A stretch of 44,173 nt of DNA from Acinetobacter sp. WC-141 (lineage in GTDB: Bacteria; Pseudomonadota; Gammaproteobacteria; Pseudomonadales; Moraxellaceae), in the NCBI RefSeq assembly GCF_000313935.1, contig NZ_AMSS01000047.1, positions 1 through 44,173 on the forward strand, in the 5' to 3' direction. Both the position numbers and the translations under genes were made by a program. Positions 17,396 through 26,053 of this stretch are shown here, piece after piece. The notes beneath the pieces are model-generated. The model did not search any database. It was not told the origin of the DNA and saw only the letters and a list, made by a program, of their open reading frames with translations. The stretch's first letter is position 1. The number at the start of each line of letters is the position of its first letter.

Positions 17396-18814
17396 ATGAA
17401 TGTAAGACACTCATTTCCAAAAAGTATTTTTCGTGCTTACGATATTAGAGGCAAACTTTCTTACTTAACCACGGACGTTGTCCGTTCAATTGCCTACGGA
17501 TTGGCACAACAATACAAACAAGCAAAACAAACCCAATTAGTGATTGGCTATGATGCGCGCCTGACAAGCCCAGCTTATGCTCACTTAATTGAAGAAATTT
17601 TAATAGAACAAGGTTTAGACGTCACAAATATTGGTTGTTGTTCATCACCTATGATGTATTACATTGCGCGAGTTTTTGGTGGCAATGGCATTATGGTGAC
17701 CGCAAGTCATAATCCAAAATCGGATAATGGTATTAAGTGGATTTTAAAAGGTGAACCGCCGTCTCCAGAAATGATTCAACAGGTGGGCGACGAAGCTCAA
17801 ACTTATGTACCAGCACATTCAATTTCTGTACTTGAGTTAACCCAACCTCAATTTAAAGCTGAGTTTTGCCAAAAATACCAGCAAGCTATTTTTAAAGATA
17901 TCCAGTTAAAACGTCCTTTAAAAGTTGTTTTAGATGGTTTACATGGCTCTGCCGGACACTGCTCAAAATTAATATTGGAAAAAATGGGTTGTGAAGTGAT
18001 TGCTTTACGAACCAATCCAAATGGTGAGTTTCCAGACCATGCCCCAGACCCATCGCATGCAGCTCACTTAACTCATTTGCGTAAAGCTGTTGTTGAGCAG
18101 CAGGCAGATATAGGAATTGCCCTAGATGGTGATGGTGACCGTGTCGTTTTAATAGATGAAAAAGCCCAGATATTGACCGCAGACCGTTTATTGTCACTTT
18201 TTGCGCAAATGTGTTTAGAGCAACATCCCGAGCAAGAAATTGTTTTTGATGTGAAATGTTCACGCATGGTTCAAGAAACGGTCGAGAAACTCGGTGGAAA
18301 AGCAAAAATGATCCGCACGGGAAGTAGTTTCTTACGGGCTTATTTATCTCAGTCGAGTGGGCGTGCCATTTTTGGTGGAGAATACGCAGGCCATTATGTT
18401 TTTAATGATGGGCGTGGTTTTGGCTACGATGATGGTTTATATGCGGCATTACGTGTAATGGAATATTTTACACAATCGAATGCTAATAGCATTTCTGATT
18501 TGTTTGCCCCTTATCCGGAAAGATGTTGTACAGAAGATACCTATATTGGTACTTATCAGTCCGATCCAAAGTATGTATTACAAGATATTGAAATTTTAAG
18601 TCACCGTTTAGGCGCGCGTATCAGTAAAATCGATGGCGTACGTCTTGATTTTGACGATGGTTTTGGCATTATTCGAGCATCAAATACTGGTGAATATTTT
18701 ACAGTACGATTTGATGCGGATAATCCTTTACGATTAAAGGAAATCCAGCAAAAATTTGTAGATATGTTGCAAGAGCACTATCCGCAAATTGCACAAGAAC
18801 TTTCAGAGGCCTAA
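17396..18814 (+). CDS. algC: Phosphomannomutase/phosphoglucomutase (AlgC type)
   Basis: 472 residues, close to P. aeruginosa AlgC (463). It interconverts hexose 1- and 6-phosphates, supplying sugar nucleotides for capsule, lipooligosaccharide and other glycans. Visible: N-terminal FRAYDIRGKL, the catalytic phosphoserine loop TASHNPKSDNGIKW, the metal-binding loop DGDGDR, the sugar-recognition loop GGEYAGHYVF and a C-terminal phosphate-binding part with RASNTGEYFTVRFD. All four alpha-D-phosphohexomutase domains appear present. argB begins 15 bases after its stop, so the two are co-transcribed. The use of mannose versus glucose phosphate is inferred from the family; the symbol follows the Pseudomonas orthologue. 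Confidence 0.92.
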   Translation: MNVRHSFPKSIFRAYDIRGKLSYLTTDVVRSIAYGLAQQYKQAKQTQLVIGYDARLTSPAYAHLIEEILIEQGLDVTNIGCCSSPMMYYIARVFGGNGIMVTASHNPKSDNGIKWILKGEPPSPEMIQQVGDEAQTYVPAHSISVLELTQPQFKAEFCQKYQQAIFKDIQLKRPLKVVLDGLHGSAGHCSKLILEKMGCEVIALRTNPNGEFPDHAPDPSHAAHLTHLRKAVVEQQADIGIALDGDGDRVVLIDEKAQILTADRLLSLFAQMCLEQHPEQEIVFDVKCSRMVQETVEKLGGKAKMIRTGSSFLRAYLSQSSGRAIFGGEYAGHYVFNDGRGFGYDDGLYAALRVMEYFTQSNANSISDLFAPYPERCCTEDTYIGTYQSDPKYVLQDIEILSHRLGARISKIDGVRLDFDDGFGIIRASNTGEYFTVRFDADNPLRLKEIQQKFVDMLQEHYPQIAQELSEA

Positions 18815-19735
<921 letters not shown>

Positions 19736-19753
19736 TAAATTTGTTAGTTCTAA

Positions 19754-19784
19754 TAAAAAGATCACCTAGGTGGTCTTTTTTTAT
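19754..19784 (+). terminator. Intrinsic terminator of algC-argB
   Basis: Stem AAGATCACC / GGTGGTCTT (one G-U pair) with a two-base loop, followed by a T-run. Confidence 0.85.
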
Positions 19785-19856
19785 ACCATTTTAATTTGGT
19801 CATTTTTTTGTCATGAGCTTTGACTAGTGTAAGGGGTGTCACTAGGAGCGTTCATT

Positions 19857-20639
19857 ATGCTGGAAAAATTTAATCAATATCGCCAAACCTGGACTTTACC
19901 TTTAAATCGTCAAAAAGCTATAAATCAGACACAATTTCGTTTTGAATGGGTTGATAATTTAAAAGAATTACAAGATGTAAAGCGGTTTCGTGCACAACAA
20001 TTTAGCCAACAATTTGGAATTCATTTTGAAGATAACTTAGACCAAGACATTTATGATTTTGGTTGTGAGCATGCAGTCTTACGCGAAAAGTGGACTGGAG
20101 AAATTGTAGCGTATACCCGTCTAAAATTATTTCAGGGACATGAAATCGCACAAAGCTACAGCGCACATGAGTTTGATATTGTTCCTCAGTTATCGCACCT
20201 TCCAAATGTATTAGAAATAGGCCGTACCTGTGTACATCCTCGCTTTCGTAATGGTAAAGCGTTATCGATGCTGTGGTTGAACCTTGCACCGAAAGTGCTA
20301 TGGTCAATGCGTGCTAAATATTTGATGGGCTGTGTCAGTATTCACCTGCAAGATAATTTGGCTAGAGCGTACTACACGCATCGCCAGATTCAGCAGTTAT
20401 CTGAAAGTAAAACAATTGATATCCGTTCGAAAAAAATCTATGAACCTGAATATCCTGAGTTTAGTTTTCCACAAGATGAACGTATGCCGAAACTGTTCCA
20501 AATGTATTTGAGCATGCAGTCAAAACTATCAAAACAGGCTTTTTTTGATGAAGAGTTTAACTGTCTAGATTATTTTGTATTTCTTGAGGTGAATAAAGTC
20601 GCGACCTCATTTGTAATGAATAAAATGGTGCAGCGTTAA
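19857..20639 (+). CDS. olsB: OlsB-like GNAT acyltransferase (ornithine lipid synthesis)
   Basis: 260 residues from the ATG at 19857, which has AGGAG eight bases upstream; an extension to 19836 would include the ribosome site and is rejected. It belongs to the Acetyltransf_5 (PF13444) group of OlsB-like acyl-ACP N-acyltransferases, which make lyso-ornithine lipid from ornithine and 3-hydroxyacyl-ACP. Seen: VKRFRAQQFSQQFGIHFEDNLDQD, then CEHAVLREKWTGEIVAYTRL, the core LEIGRTCVHPRFRNGKALSMLWLNL, and LMGCVSIHLQDN. The C-terminal extension of about 60 residues is typical of the group. Neither an OlsA partner nor a hydroxylase lies next to it, although PlsC-type genes exist in the genome (one at 12663). 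The lipid product is inferred from the family. Confidence 0.8.
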   Translation: MLEKFNQYRQTWTLPLNRQKAINQTQFRFEWVDNLKELQDVKRFRAQQFSQQFGIHFEDNLDQDIYDFGCEHAVLREKWTGEIVAYTRLKLFQGHEIAQSYSAHEFDIVPQLSHLPNVLEIGRTCVHPRFRNGKALSMLWLNLAPKVLWSMRAKYLMGCVSIHLQDNLARAYYTHRQIQQLSESKTIDIRSKKIYEPEYPEFSFPQDERMPKLFQMYLSMQSKLSKQAFFDEEFNCLDYFVFLEVNKVATSFVMNKMVQR

Positions 20640-20746
20640 TCATATTTCCTATTTTGTAATAGCCAGCACATATTGAGATTTGCAAGCCATTTTACTCTCA
20701 TGCACAATAGAGCAGATGGGGTAATTAGAAGTAGTTTAAAAGCGAT

Positions 20747-21595
20747 ATGTGCCAGCTATTAGGAATGAATTGTGCAACACCAACGGATATCACTTTTTCT
20801 TTCCGTGGTTTTTCACAGCGTGCAGGAATTACCTCAGATCATAGTGATGGATTTGGCATCGCATTTTTCGAAGATAAGGCATGCCGTTTATTCGTTGATA
20901 ACCAGTCGGCAGTTGAATCTCCAATTGCCGATCTTATTCGTAATTATCCTATTAAATCACGCAATGTGATTGCACACATTCGCAAAGCTACTCAAGGCAA
21001 AATCACTTTAGAAAATTCACATCCCTTTATTCGTGAGTTGTGGGGGCGACATTGGATTTTTGCTCATAATGGCGATTTACATGACTTTGATCCACCACTG
21101 AGTGGACGTTTTACGCCTGTGGGAAATACAGACAGTGAACGTGCATTTTGTTATTTGCTGGATCAGTTGGTTGAAGCTTTTGGTTATGAAGAACCAAGTC
21201 TTGATGAGATATTTGAAGTACTAGAAAAAATCTCTCCCCAAATTGCTGAATACGGTACATTTAATTATTGCTTATCGAATGGAAAGGCATTATTTAGTTA
21301 CGCGATTACTAAGTTACATTGGTTAGTTCGAGAATATCCATTTAATCAGGCTCATTTAATTGATTTAGATGTTGAAGTCGATTTTAGTCAGGTCACTACA
21401 CCTGAAGATCGTGTGGCTGTTATAACGACAGAACCTTTAACACATAATGAAAATTGGACTGCTTATCAACCCGGTGAAATGATTTTATTTCAATATGGTA
21501 AGCCGATTAAAAAAGCTGTTACTCATGTAGAAAGATTAAAACGAGAACAGGAAAATCCAGCACTTAAACGTATTACCCGTGCAGATCAATATTAA
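20747..21595 (+). CDS. Class II glutamine amidotransferase (YafJ-like)
   Basis: 282 residues. N-terminal nucleophile amidotransferase of the GATase_4/YafJ type. Removal of Met leaves Cys (MCQLLGMNC) as the catalytic N-terminal residue, which fixes the start even though the ribosome site is poor. Other family marks are DGFGIAFFEDKACRLF, VIAHIRKATQGKITLENSHPF, the HWIFAHNGDL loop (oxyanion and glutamine binding) and GNTDSERAFCYLLDQL. No synthase domain is fused, so the acceptor of the ammonia is unknown; it may act as a stand-alone glutaminase or gamma-glutamyl hydrolase-like enzyme. Stands alone; an all-AT hairpin downstream probably ends the transcript. Confidence 0.88.
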   Translation: MCQLLGMNCATPTDITFSFRGFSQRAGITSDHSDGFGIAFFEDKACRLFVDNQSAVESPIADLIRNYPIKSRNVIAHIRKATQGKITLENSHPFIRELWGRHWIFAHNGDLHDFDPPLSGRFTPVGNTDSERAFCYLLDQLVEAFGYEEPSLDEIFEVLEKISPQIAEYGTFNYCLSNGKALFSYAITKLHWLVREYPFNQAHLIDLDVEVDFSQVTTPEDRVAVITTEPLTHNENWTAYQPGEMILFQYGKPIKKAVTHVERLKREQENPALKRITRADQY

Positions 21596-21649
21596 TATAA
21601 AGTATATTTAAAATATATGAATGGAGATATTTATATATATTAAACGTTT

Positions 21650-21690
21650 AATAATAAAGTATTTTGTTTAAAAAATACTTTATTATTTTA
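21650..21690 (+). terminator. Very AT-rich hairpin, probable terminator of the amidotransferase gene
   Basis: Perfect 16-bp stem with a six-base loop (21650-21665 pairs with 21672-21687). Only one pair in the stem is G-C. T-rich sequence follows. The rest of the 250-bp gap to the hemerythrin gene is AT-rich with no gene seen. Confidence 0.6.
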
Positions 21691-21845
21691 GTTGGTTAAT
21701 TTTTTTTAAATTAATAAAAACAATAACTTGTATTAAACATCATTTTGAAACGATAAAGCCGACAAAACAGCTTTGTTTTTATTTATATTCTTTAAATATA
21801 TCATGGAGTTTATGCAACTATCATTGAACATCATTGGGGAGATGT

Positions 21846-22301
21846 ATGAAAATGAAATGGGCTTCAGAATATAATACGGGTATTGATGTTATTGATGAAC
21901 AACATAAACGAATACTTGATTATATTAATGAAATTGATGATGTAGAAGATGAGGAAGATAGACGTCGAATTAAAGATATTCTAGATAATATTATTGATTA
22001 TACGCAATCACATTTTACTTTCGAAGAAAGTTTACAAGAGGAAGCTAATTATAAATATCGTGTACCACATAAACGTGTACATGACTTGTTTATTAAAAAA
22101 ATAGAGTTATATCGTGAGCGTTTTGATATGGGACATACTGTTGAAAAAGAGCTACAAGAAATTTTAGCAAAATGGTTAATCAATCATATTCAACATGACG
22201 ATGCCGATTATGTGGGGGCAGTAAAAGAAAATATGATGGGTATTATTAGAGAAAAAGAAAAGAAGAAAGGGAAAAACTGGTTTGCTCGGTTTTTCGCATA
22301 A
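21846..22301 (+). CDS. Bacteriohemerythrin
   Basis: 151 residues. Hemerythrin-domain protein with a diiron site that reversibly binds oxygen (or handles NO or iron) inside a four-helix bundle in the cytosol. The full ligand set is visible in order: IDEQHKRIL (His), SHFTFEE (His, Glu), VPHKRVHDLF (two His) and INHIQHDDADYVG (His, Asp). The C-terminus is lysine-rich (REKEKKKGKNW). The start is uncertain: GGGGAG lies 4 bases before the ATG at 21846 and 10 before a second ATG at 21852. Not fused to any signalling domain, so a storage, delivery or sensing role is open. Own terminator. Confidence 0.92.
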   Translation: MKMKWASEYNTGIDVIDEQHKRILDYINEIDDVEDEEDRRRIKDILDNIIDYTQSHFTFEESLQEEANYKYRVPHKRVHDLFIKKIELYRERFDMGHTVEKELQEILAKWLINHIQHDDADYVGAVKENMMGIIREKEKKKGKNWFARFFA

Positions 22302-22335
22302 CTTAAATAACAAAACTTATAATTTTAGTTAGCGC

Positions 22336-22369
22336 AGCAAACTATCGTTTCGGTAGTTTGCTTTTTTTA
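22336..22369 (+). terminator. Intrinsic terminator of the hemerythrin gene
   Basis: Stem AGCAAACTA / TAGTTTGCT, extended by TCG/CGG pairing around TTT, then seven T. Confidence 0.9.
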
Positions 22370-22437
22370 TTGAGCAAACTTTGATTTTCAGGCATGAGAC
22401 GGGCAAAATATCTATAGTCTTTTTCAAGGAATGCATA

Positions 22438-23520
22438 ATGCAGGACATACCTATGTCACGATGGTTATCGCCCCTGATGGCGTTTTGCTTATCTTTCATC
22501 ATTATGGCGACATTGGCACCCGCTATGGGGATCCAGATTGATCGTCAAATCGATTTCTGGTTATTGTGGTTAGGCACAATGCTGTTATTGGCTCTGCCAG
22601 TTTGTTATTTAGAAATTGCCTTAGCAAAACGGTCGAAGACTACTGCTTTAAATGCTTTATCAAGTTTAACTCGTGAAGCAGATAGTTCACCAAAATGGCG
22701 TTTAGTTGGTTGGTTGGCCGTTATTTTTATTCCGTTTTTAGCAGGGAATGTACTGAGTACTGCTGGCAATTTATTGACAGCACAGCTTAATAATAGCGTT
22801 TCTGGACAAATTGTTTTTGCTGGCCTTGCGGTTGCGGCTTTAATTTTATCTTTTATTCCGCGTCAGATTTTAATTGTACTGATGACAGTCGGTGTAATCG
22901 CTTCTCTTGTTTTAGCTAATACAATGGGTTCGAATTTACAACCTTGGCATTGGACGAATGTTGAATTTAAAGAATGGGGTAATGCGACCGTACTTGCACT
23001 TGTAGCGAGTGGTTTAGGCTTAGGTCTTTACTGGCAAAATAGCTTGTCTGTAATTCACTCTCAAGAAGGCGCTACAAAAACTGTACTTCCAATCTGGTTA
23101 GCTCAATTAATTGCTGTCGTTGCGTTTGGTTTCTTTTCTCTTCAAGCACAGCTTCCTGTTTTTACCTGGATTTTTACTGCGGTCATGACAACAGCTCTGT
23201 TTATTCAACTTGCTAAAGAACAGCTTGCTCAACGTCAACTGATGTACGTTTTACAATGGGTTGTCATTATTGTGGCAATTGCGGTTTGGGCTGTGCCTGA
23301 ACTTCATGGCATCTTTACGCTGATTTTAATGCTGTGGGGATTACTCATTTGTCTGATCTATGCCATTTTTGCTGGCTGGATTATGAAAATTAGCCATTTG
23401 CGTAAATCAATGAATTTCAGCAATGAGTTGTTCTATAACTTGTGGCGTATTGCAGTGCGTATTGTTTTACCGCTTTCAATTGTTATTGCCATGATTGCGG
23501 TGATTGGACAAATGTTCTGA
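22438..23520 (+). CDS. SNF (neurotransmitter:sodium symporter)-like membrane protein
   Basis: 360 residues from the ATG at 22438, preceded by AAGGA; an in-frame extension to 22381 has no ribosome site. About ten hydrophobic segments. The first 110 residues follow the SNF/NSS pattern: two membrane helices, then LPVCYLEIALAKRSKTTALNALSSL, then KWRLVGWLAV, as in bacterial sodium-dependent transporters. However, the usual GxGNxWRFPY sodium/substrate motif of helix 1 is not recognisable (the equivalent reads MATLAPAMGIQIDRQIDFW), and the protein is about 90 residues shorter than typical members. It is therefore a diverged relative whose substrate and ion coupling cannot be assumed. Its stop TGA overlaps the ATG of rnfH by one base, so the two are translationally coupled. 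Confidence 0.7.
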   Translation: MQDIPMSRWLSPLMAFCLSFIIMATLAPAMGIQIDRQIDFWLLWLGTMLLLALPVCYLEIALAKRSKTTALNALSSLTREADSSPKWRLVGWLAVIFIPFLAGNVLSTAGNLLTAQLNNSVSGQIVFAGLAVAALILSFIPRQILIVLMTVGVIASLVLANTMGSNLQPWHWTNVEFKEWGNATVLALVASGLGLGLYWQNSLSVIHSQEGATKTVLPIWLAQLIAVVAFGFFSLQAQLPVFTWIFTAVMTTALFIQLAKEQLAQRQLMYVLQWVVIIVAIAVWAVPELHGIFTLILMLWGLLICLIYAIFAGWIMKISHLRKSMNFSNELFYNLWRIAVRIVLPLSIVIAMIAVIGQMF

Positions 23521-23834
23521 TGGAAAAAGCTCAGCAAGTGTGGGTTGCTTTTGCAGCCCCAGAGCAACAGTTTTTAGTTGCTATTCCATTTGAAGCTGGG
23601 ATGACAGCATTACAAGCAGTTCAGGCGAGCGGGTTGCAGACACAGGTAAGTTTGCCTGAGCCCTTACAACTTGGCATATTTGGTGCAAAAGTTGAAGCAG
23701 ATGCGATTTTGCAAGCAGGTGATCGGGTAGAGGTTTATCGACCTTTAACGATTAATCCTAAAGATATACGTCGTAAGCGTGCCGAGAAAAATCCTGTGGG
23801 GCGATATATTAAAAGTAATCGCATAAAGCAATAA
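23520..23834 (+). CDS. rnfH: RnfH family protein
   Basis: 104 residues, with a ubiquitin-like (beta-grasp) fold expected for RnfH/UPF0125. The ATG at 23520 overlaps the upstream stop (TGATG). Family marks: VWVAFAAPEQQFLVAIPFEAGMTALQAVQASG near the start, LGIFGAKVEADAILQAGDRVEVYRPLTINPKDIRRKRAE in the C-terminal half. Small beta-grasp proteins of this type often neighbour bamE, smpB and fur in gamma-proteobacteria, as here. The cellular role is not established; a link to Rnf electron transport or to a toxin-antitoxin-like RatA partner is suggested only by naming. No ratA is present in this window. Confidence 0.88.
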   Translation: MEKAQQVWVAFAAPEQQFLVAIPFEAGMTALQAVQASGLQTQVSLPEPLQLGIFGAKVEADAILQAGDRVEVYRPLTINPKDIRRKRAEKNPVGRYIKSNRIKQ

Positions 23835-23846
23835 GCCCCATAAATA

Positions 23847-23884
23847 AAACCCCTCGAAGTATTTCACTTGAGGGGTTTATTTTT
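23847..23884. terminator. Intrinsic terminator between convergent rnfH and bamE
   Basis: Stem AAACCCCTC / GAGGGGTTT extended by AAGT/ACTT, followed by T-rich sequence on the plus strand. It could act in both directions. Confidence 0.85.
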
Positions 23885-23898
23885 ATTAGAAAAAACGA

Positions 23899-24297
23899 TT
23901 ATAGTGGTGGGGCAGTTAAAATCGCTTCTTTAGAAGCAGGTAAACCTGGTTGCGATTCTGGAATAGTTTCTAAACCTTCAATTTTAGTTACTGTACCAGT
24001 GCCATCAAAGTAAATTTTTAAATGCTGACCATGTGCTGCGGGGATTTTTGCTTTTTTAGCATAAGTTCCCGGGATATAGTTGTAAATGTAGTCCCAGCGT
24101 TGAGGATTGAGGGGATCAGTCACAGTTGGACTACCAAGCAAAAAACGCACTTGCTGGAAATTCATGCCGACTTGTACTTGAGAGGCCTGAGCTTTGGTCA
24201 AAGGAGTCCCTTGAGGAATATCAACCTTATATACACCAAAGATTGAACAACCAGCAAGGAGTGAAGTGACTAATAACGTCAGCACGAGTTTTTGCAT
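23899..24297 (-). CDS. bamE: Outer-membrane assembly lipoprotein BamE (OmlA/SmpA)
   Basis: 132 residues. Lipoprotein subunit of the BAM complex, which inserts beta-barrel proteins into the outer membrane. The signal peptide ends with the lipobox LLAGC (Cys17), and Ser at +2 favours outer-membrane sorting. The core has the BamE pattern: IPQGTPLTKAQASQVQVGMNFQQVRFLLGSP, then DPLNPQRWDYIYNY, and a final LKIYFDGTGTVTKIEG. Divergent from fur across 111 bases, a conserved pairing (omlA-fur) in pseudomonads. A Pro/Ala-rich tail follows the domain. All typical landmarks are present. Confidence 0.95.
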   Translation of the reverse strand: MQKLVLTLLVTSLLAGCSIFGVYKVDIPQGTPLTKAQASQVQVGMNFQQVRFLLGSPTVTDPLNPQRWDYIYNYIPGTYAKKAKIPAAHGQHLKIYFDGTGTVTKIEGLETIPESQPGLPASKEAILTAPPL

Positions 24298-24408
24298 TTT
24301 GCTACACTATCCCAATAAATTATGATGCATTTGATCAAAGGATAGATCATACTTCATCTAAATTCTATTGCCTATTCCAACTTGAGATTTGTTGAGAGAC
24401 CTTTTTTC

Positions 24409-24846
24409 ATGCCTATTTCCAATCAAGATTTGCGCAAAGCTGGACTTAAAGTTACCCTTCCACGAATTAAGATTTTGGAATTATTAGAAAATTCAAAACA
24501 ACATCATCTTAGCGCTGAAGATATTTACAAGACTTTGTTAGAACAAGGGGAAGATGTCGGTCTTGCGACAGTTTACCGTGTGTTAACACAATTTGAAGCT
24601 GCAGGTATCATTCAGCGTCATCATTTCGAAAATAATCATTCTGTTTTCGAAATTATGCAAGAAGATCATCACGATCATTTAGTTTGCCATAATTGCAACA
24701 AAGTTATTGAATTTACTAATGATGTTATCGAGAAGGAACAGCATGCTGTAGCAGATCAACATGGGTTTACCTTAACGGGTCACTCATTAAACCTCTACGG
24801 TTACTGTAACGAACCTGAGTGTCAGGAAGTGTTGCGCAAGAAATAA
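24409..24846 (+). CDS. fur: Ferric uptake regulator Fur
   Basis: 145 residues from the ATG at 24409; a TTG extension to 24382 is possible but gives an atypical N-terminus and is rejected. Fur is the iron-responsive repressor that, with Fe2+, blocks siderophore and iron-uptake promoters. Seen: winged-helix DNA-binding domain with RKAGLKVTLPRIKILELLE and DVGLATVYRVLTQFEAAGI, then the metal sites HHDHLVCHNCNKVIEF and YGYCNEPEC. The two CxxC-like pairs suggest a structural zinc. Divergent from bamE; own terminator. No clear 19-bp Fur box was seen by eye in the 111-bp gap. Confidence 0.97.
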   Translation: MPISNQDLRKAGLKVTLPRIKILELLENSKQHHLSAEDIYKTLLEQGEDVGLATVYRVLTQFEAAGIIQRHHFENNHSVFEIMQEDHHDHLVCHNCNKVIEFTNDVIEKEQHAVADQHGFTLTGHSLNLYGYCNEPECQEVLRKK

Positions 24847-24871
24847 TCGTTTTCACACAAAGAAAACAAAT

Positions 24872-24907
24872 AAAAAAGGAAGGTTACGTTTAACCTTCCT
24901 TTTTTTA
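24872..24907. terminator. Bidirectional terminator between fur and pilU
   Basis: Stem AGGAAGGTTA / TAACCTTCCT with A-run before and T-run after. Serves the convergent fur (plus) and pilT-pilU (minus) transcripts. Confidence 0.9.
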
Positions 24908-24915
24908 TGAAGAAA

Positions 24916-26034
24916 TTACTGTTGGTCGAAGGTTAAATGCTGATTTGTGCCTGCAATTTGATCAGGTCCTTCTTCCGCAAGCTTAATCGTCAAACGTAAA
25001 TCATTTGGTGAGTCGGCATGTTTTAATGCATCTTTGTAGGTAATTTGGCCTACTTTATAGAGATCAAATAGGGCTTGGTCAAAGGTTTGCATACCGAGTT
25101 CACGCGAGCGTTTCATTAAATCTTTAATTTCATGAATTTCGCCTTTACGAATGTAGTCTGAAATTAAGGGTGAGTTAATTAAAATTTCAATTGCGGCGCG
25201 GCGCGAATTACCATCAGGCGTTGGAATGAGTTGCTGTGCAATCATGGCCTTTAGGTTAAGAGATAAGTCCATGTAGAGTTGACTGTGGCGGTCACTTTCA
25301 AAGAAGTGAATGATACGGTCGAGTGCTTGGTTAGCGTTGTTGGCGTGCATTGTGGCTAACACAAGGTGACCTGTTTCAGCAAAGCCAATCGCGTAGTCCA
25401 TTACTTCACGAGATCGAATCTCACCAATCAAGATGACATCTGGTGCTTGTCGCAAAGTATTCTTTAAGGCAATTTCAAATGAGTCTGTGTCGATGCCTAC
25501 TTCACGTTGGGTAATAATGCAGCCCGCATGTTCGTGAATAAACTCGATTGGGTCTTCAATGGTAATGATATGACCTTTAGTATTGTGGTTACGATAGCTG
25601 ATCATTGAAGCCAAAGACGTCGATTTACCTGTACCTGTCGCACCAACAAAAATAATGATGCCGCGTTTGGTCATGGATAAATCTTTAAGAACGGGCGGTA
25701 ACTGCAAGTCATCAATTGAAGGAATTTTTGTTTCAATTCGACGTAATACCATACCTGGCATGTCACGCTGCTGAAAAGCACTTACACGAAAGCGGGCAGT
25801 TTTATCACGGTTCATAATGGCAAAGTTACACTCGCGAGTTTCTGCAAATTCTTTGCGCTGTTTTTCGCTCATGATGGAATGTAACAGTTGTCCAATAACC
25901 TCACCTGAAAGACTATTTTTTGAAATTGGAACAATTTGTCCGTTAATCTTCATAGATGGTGCAACGCCATCGGTAATAAAAAGATCGGATGATTTTTTTT
26001 CAACCATCAGGTTGAGTAAGTCATTAAAATCCAT
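24916..26034 (-). CDS. pilU: Type IV pilus retraction ATPase PilU
   Basis: 372 residues. PilT-like hexameric ATPase that aids pilus retraction at the inner membrane. Seen: N-terminal MDFNDLLNLMVEKKSSDLF, Walker A GATGTGKST, the Asp box ITIEDPIEFIHEH, Walker B VILIGEIRS and the His box TGHLVLATMHANNA. It is longer than PilT because of a C-terminal extension of about 25 residues (LKLAEEGPDQIAGTN-like), as usual for PilU. Immediately downstream of pilT (19-base gap) in one operon. PilU normally depends on PilT to act. Ends at a bidirectional terminator shared with fur. Confidence 0.95.
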   Translation of the reverse strand: MDFNDLLNLMVEKKSSDLFITDGVAPSMKINGQIVPISKNSLSGEVIGQLLHSIMSEKQRKEFAETRECNFAIMNRDKTARFRVSAFQQRDMPGMVLRRIETKIPSIDDLQLPPVLKDLSMTKRGIIIFVGATGTGKSTSLASMISYRNHNTKGHIITIEDPIEFIHEHAGCIITQREVGIDTDSFEIALKNTLRQAPDVILIGEIRSREVMDYAIGFAETGHLVLATMHANNANQALDRIIHFFESDRHSQLYMDLSLNLKAMIAQQLIPTPDGNSRRAAIEILINSPLISDYIRKGEIHEIKDLMKRSRELGMQTFDQALFDLYKVGQITYKDALKHADSPNDLRLTIKLAEEGPDQIAGTNQHLTFDQQ

Positions 26035-26053
26035 ATTTATTCTCTAATTATTT

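Noticed and set aside
24298..24408. Fur box in the bamE-fur gap
   Set aside because: A partial TGATC...GATCA dyad is present, but nothing close to the 19-bp GATAATGATTATCATT-type consensus.
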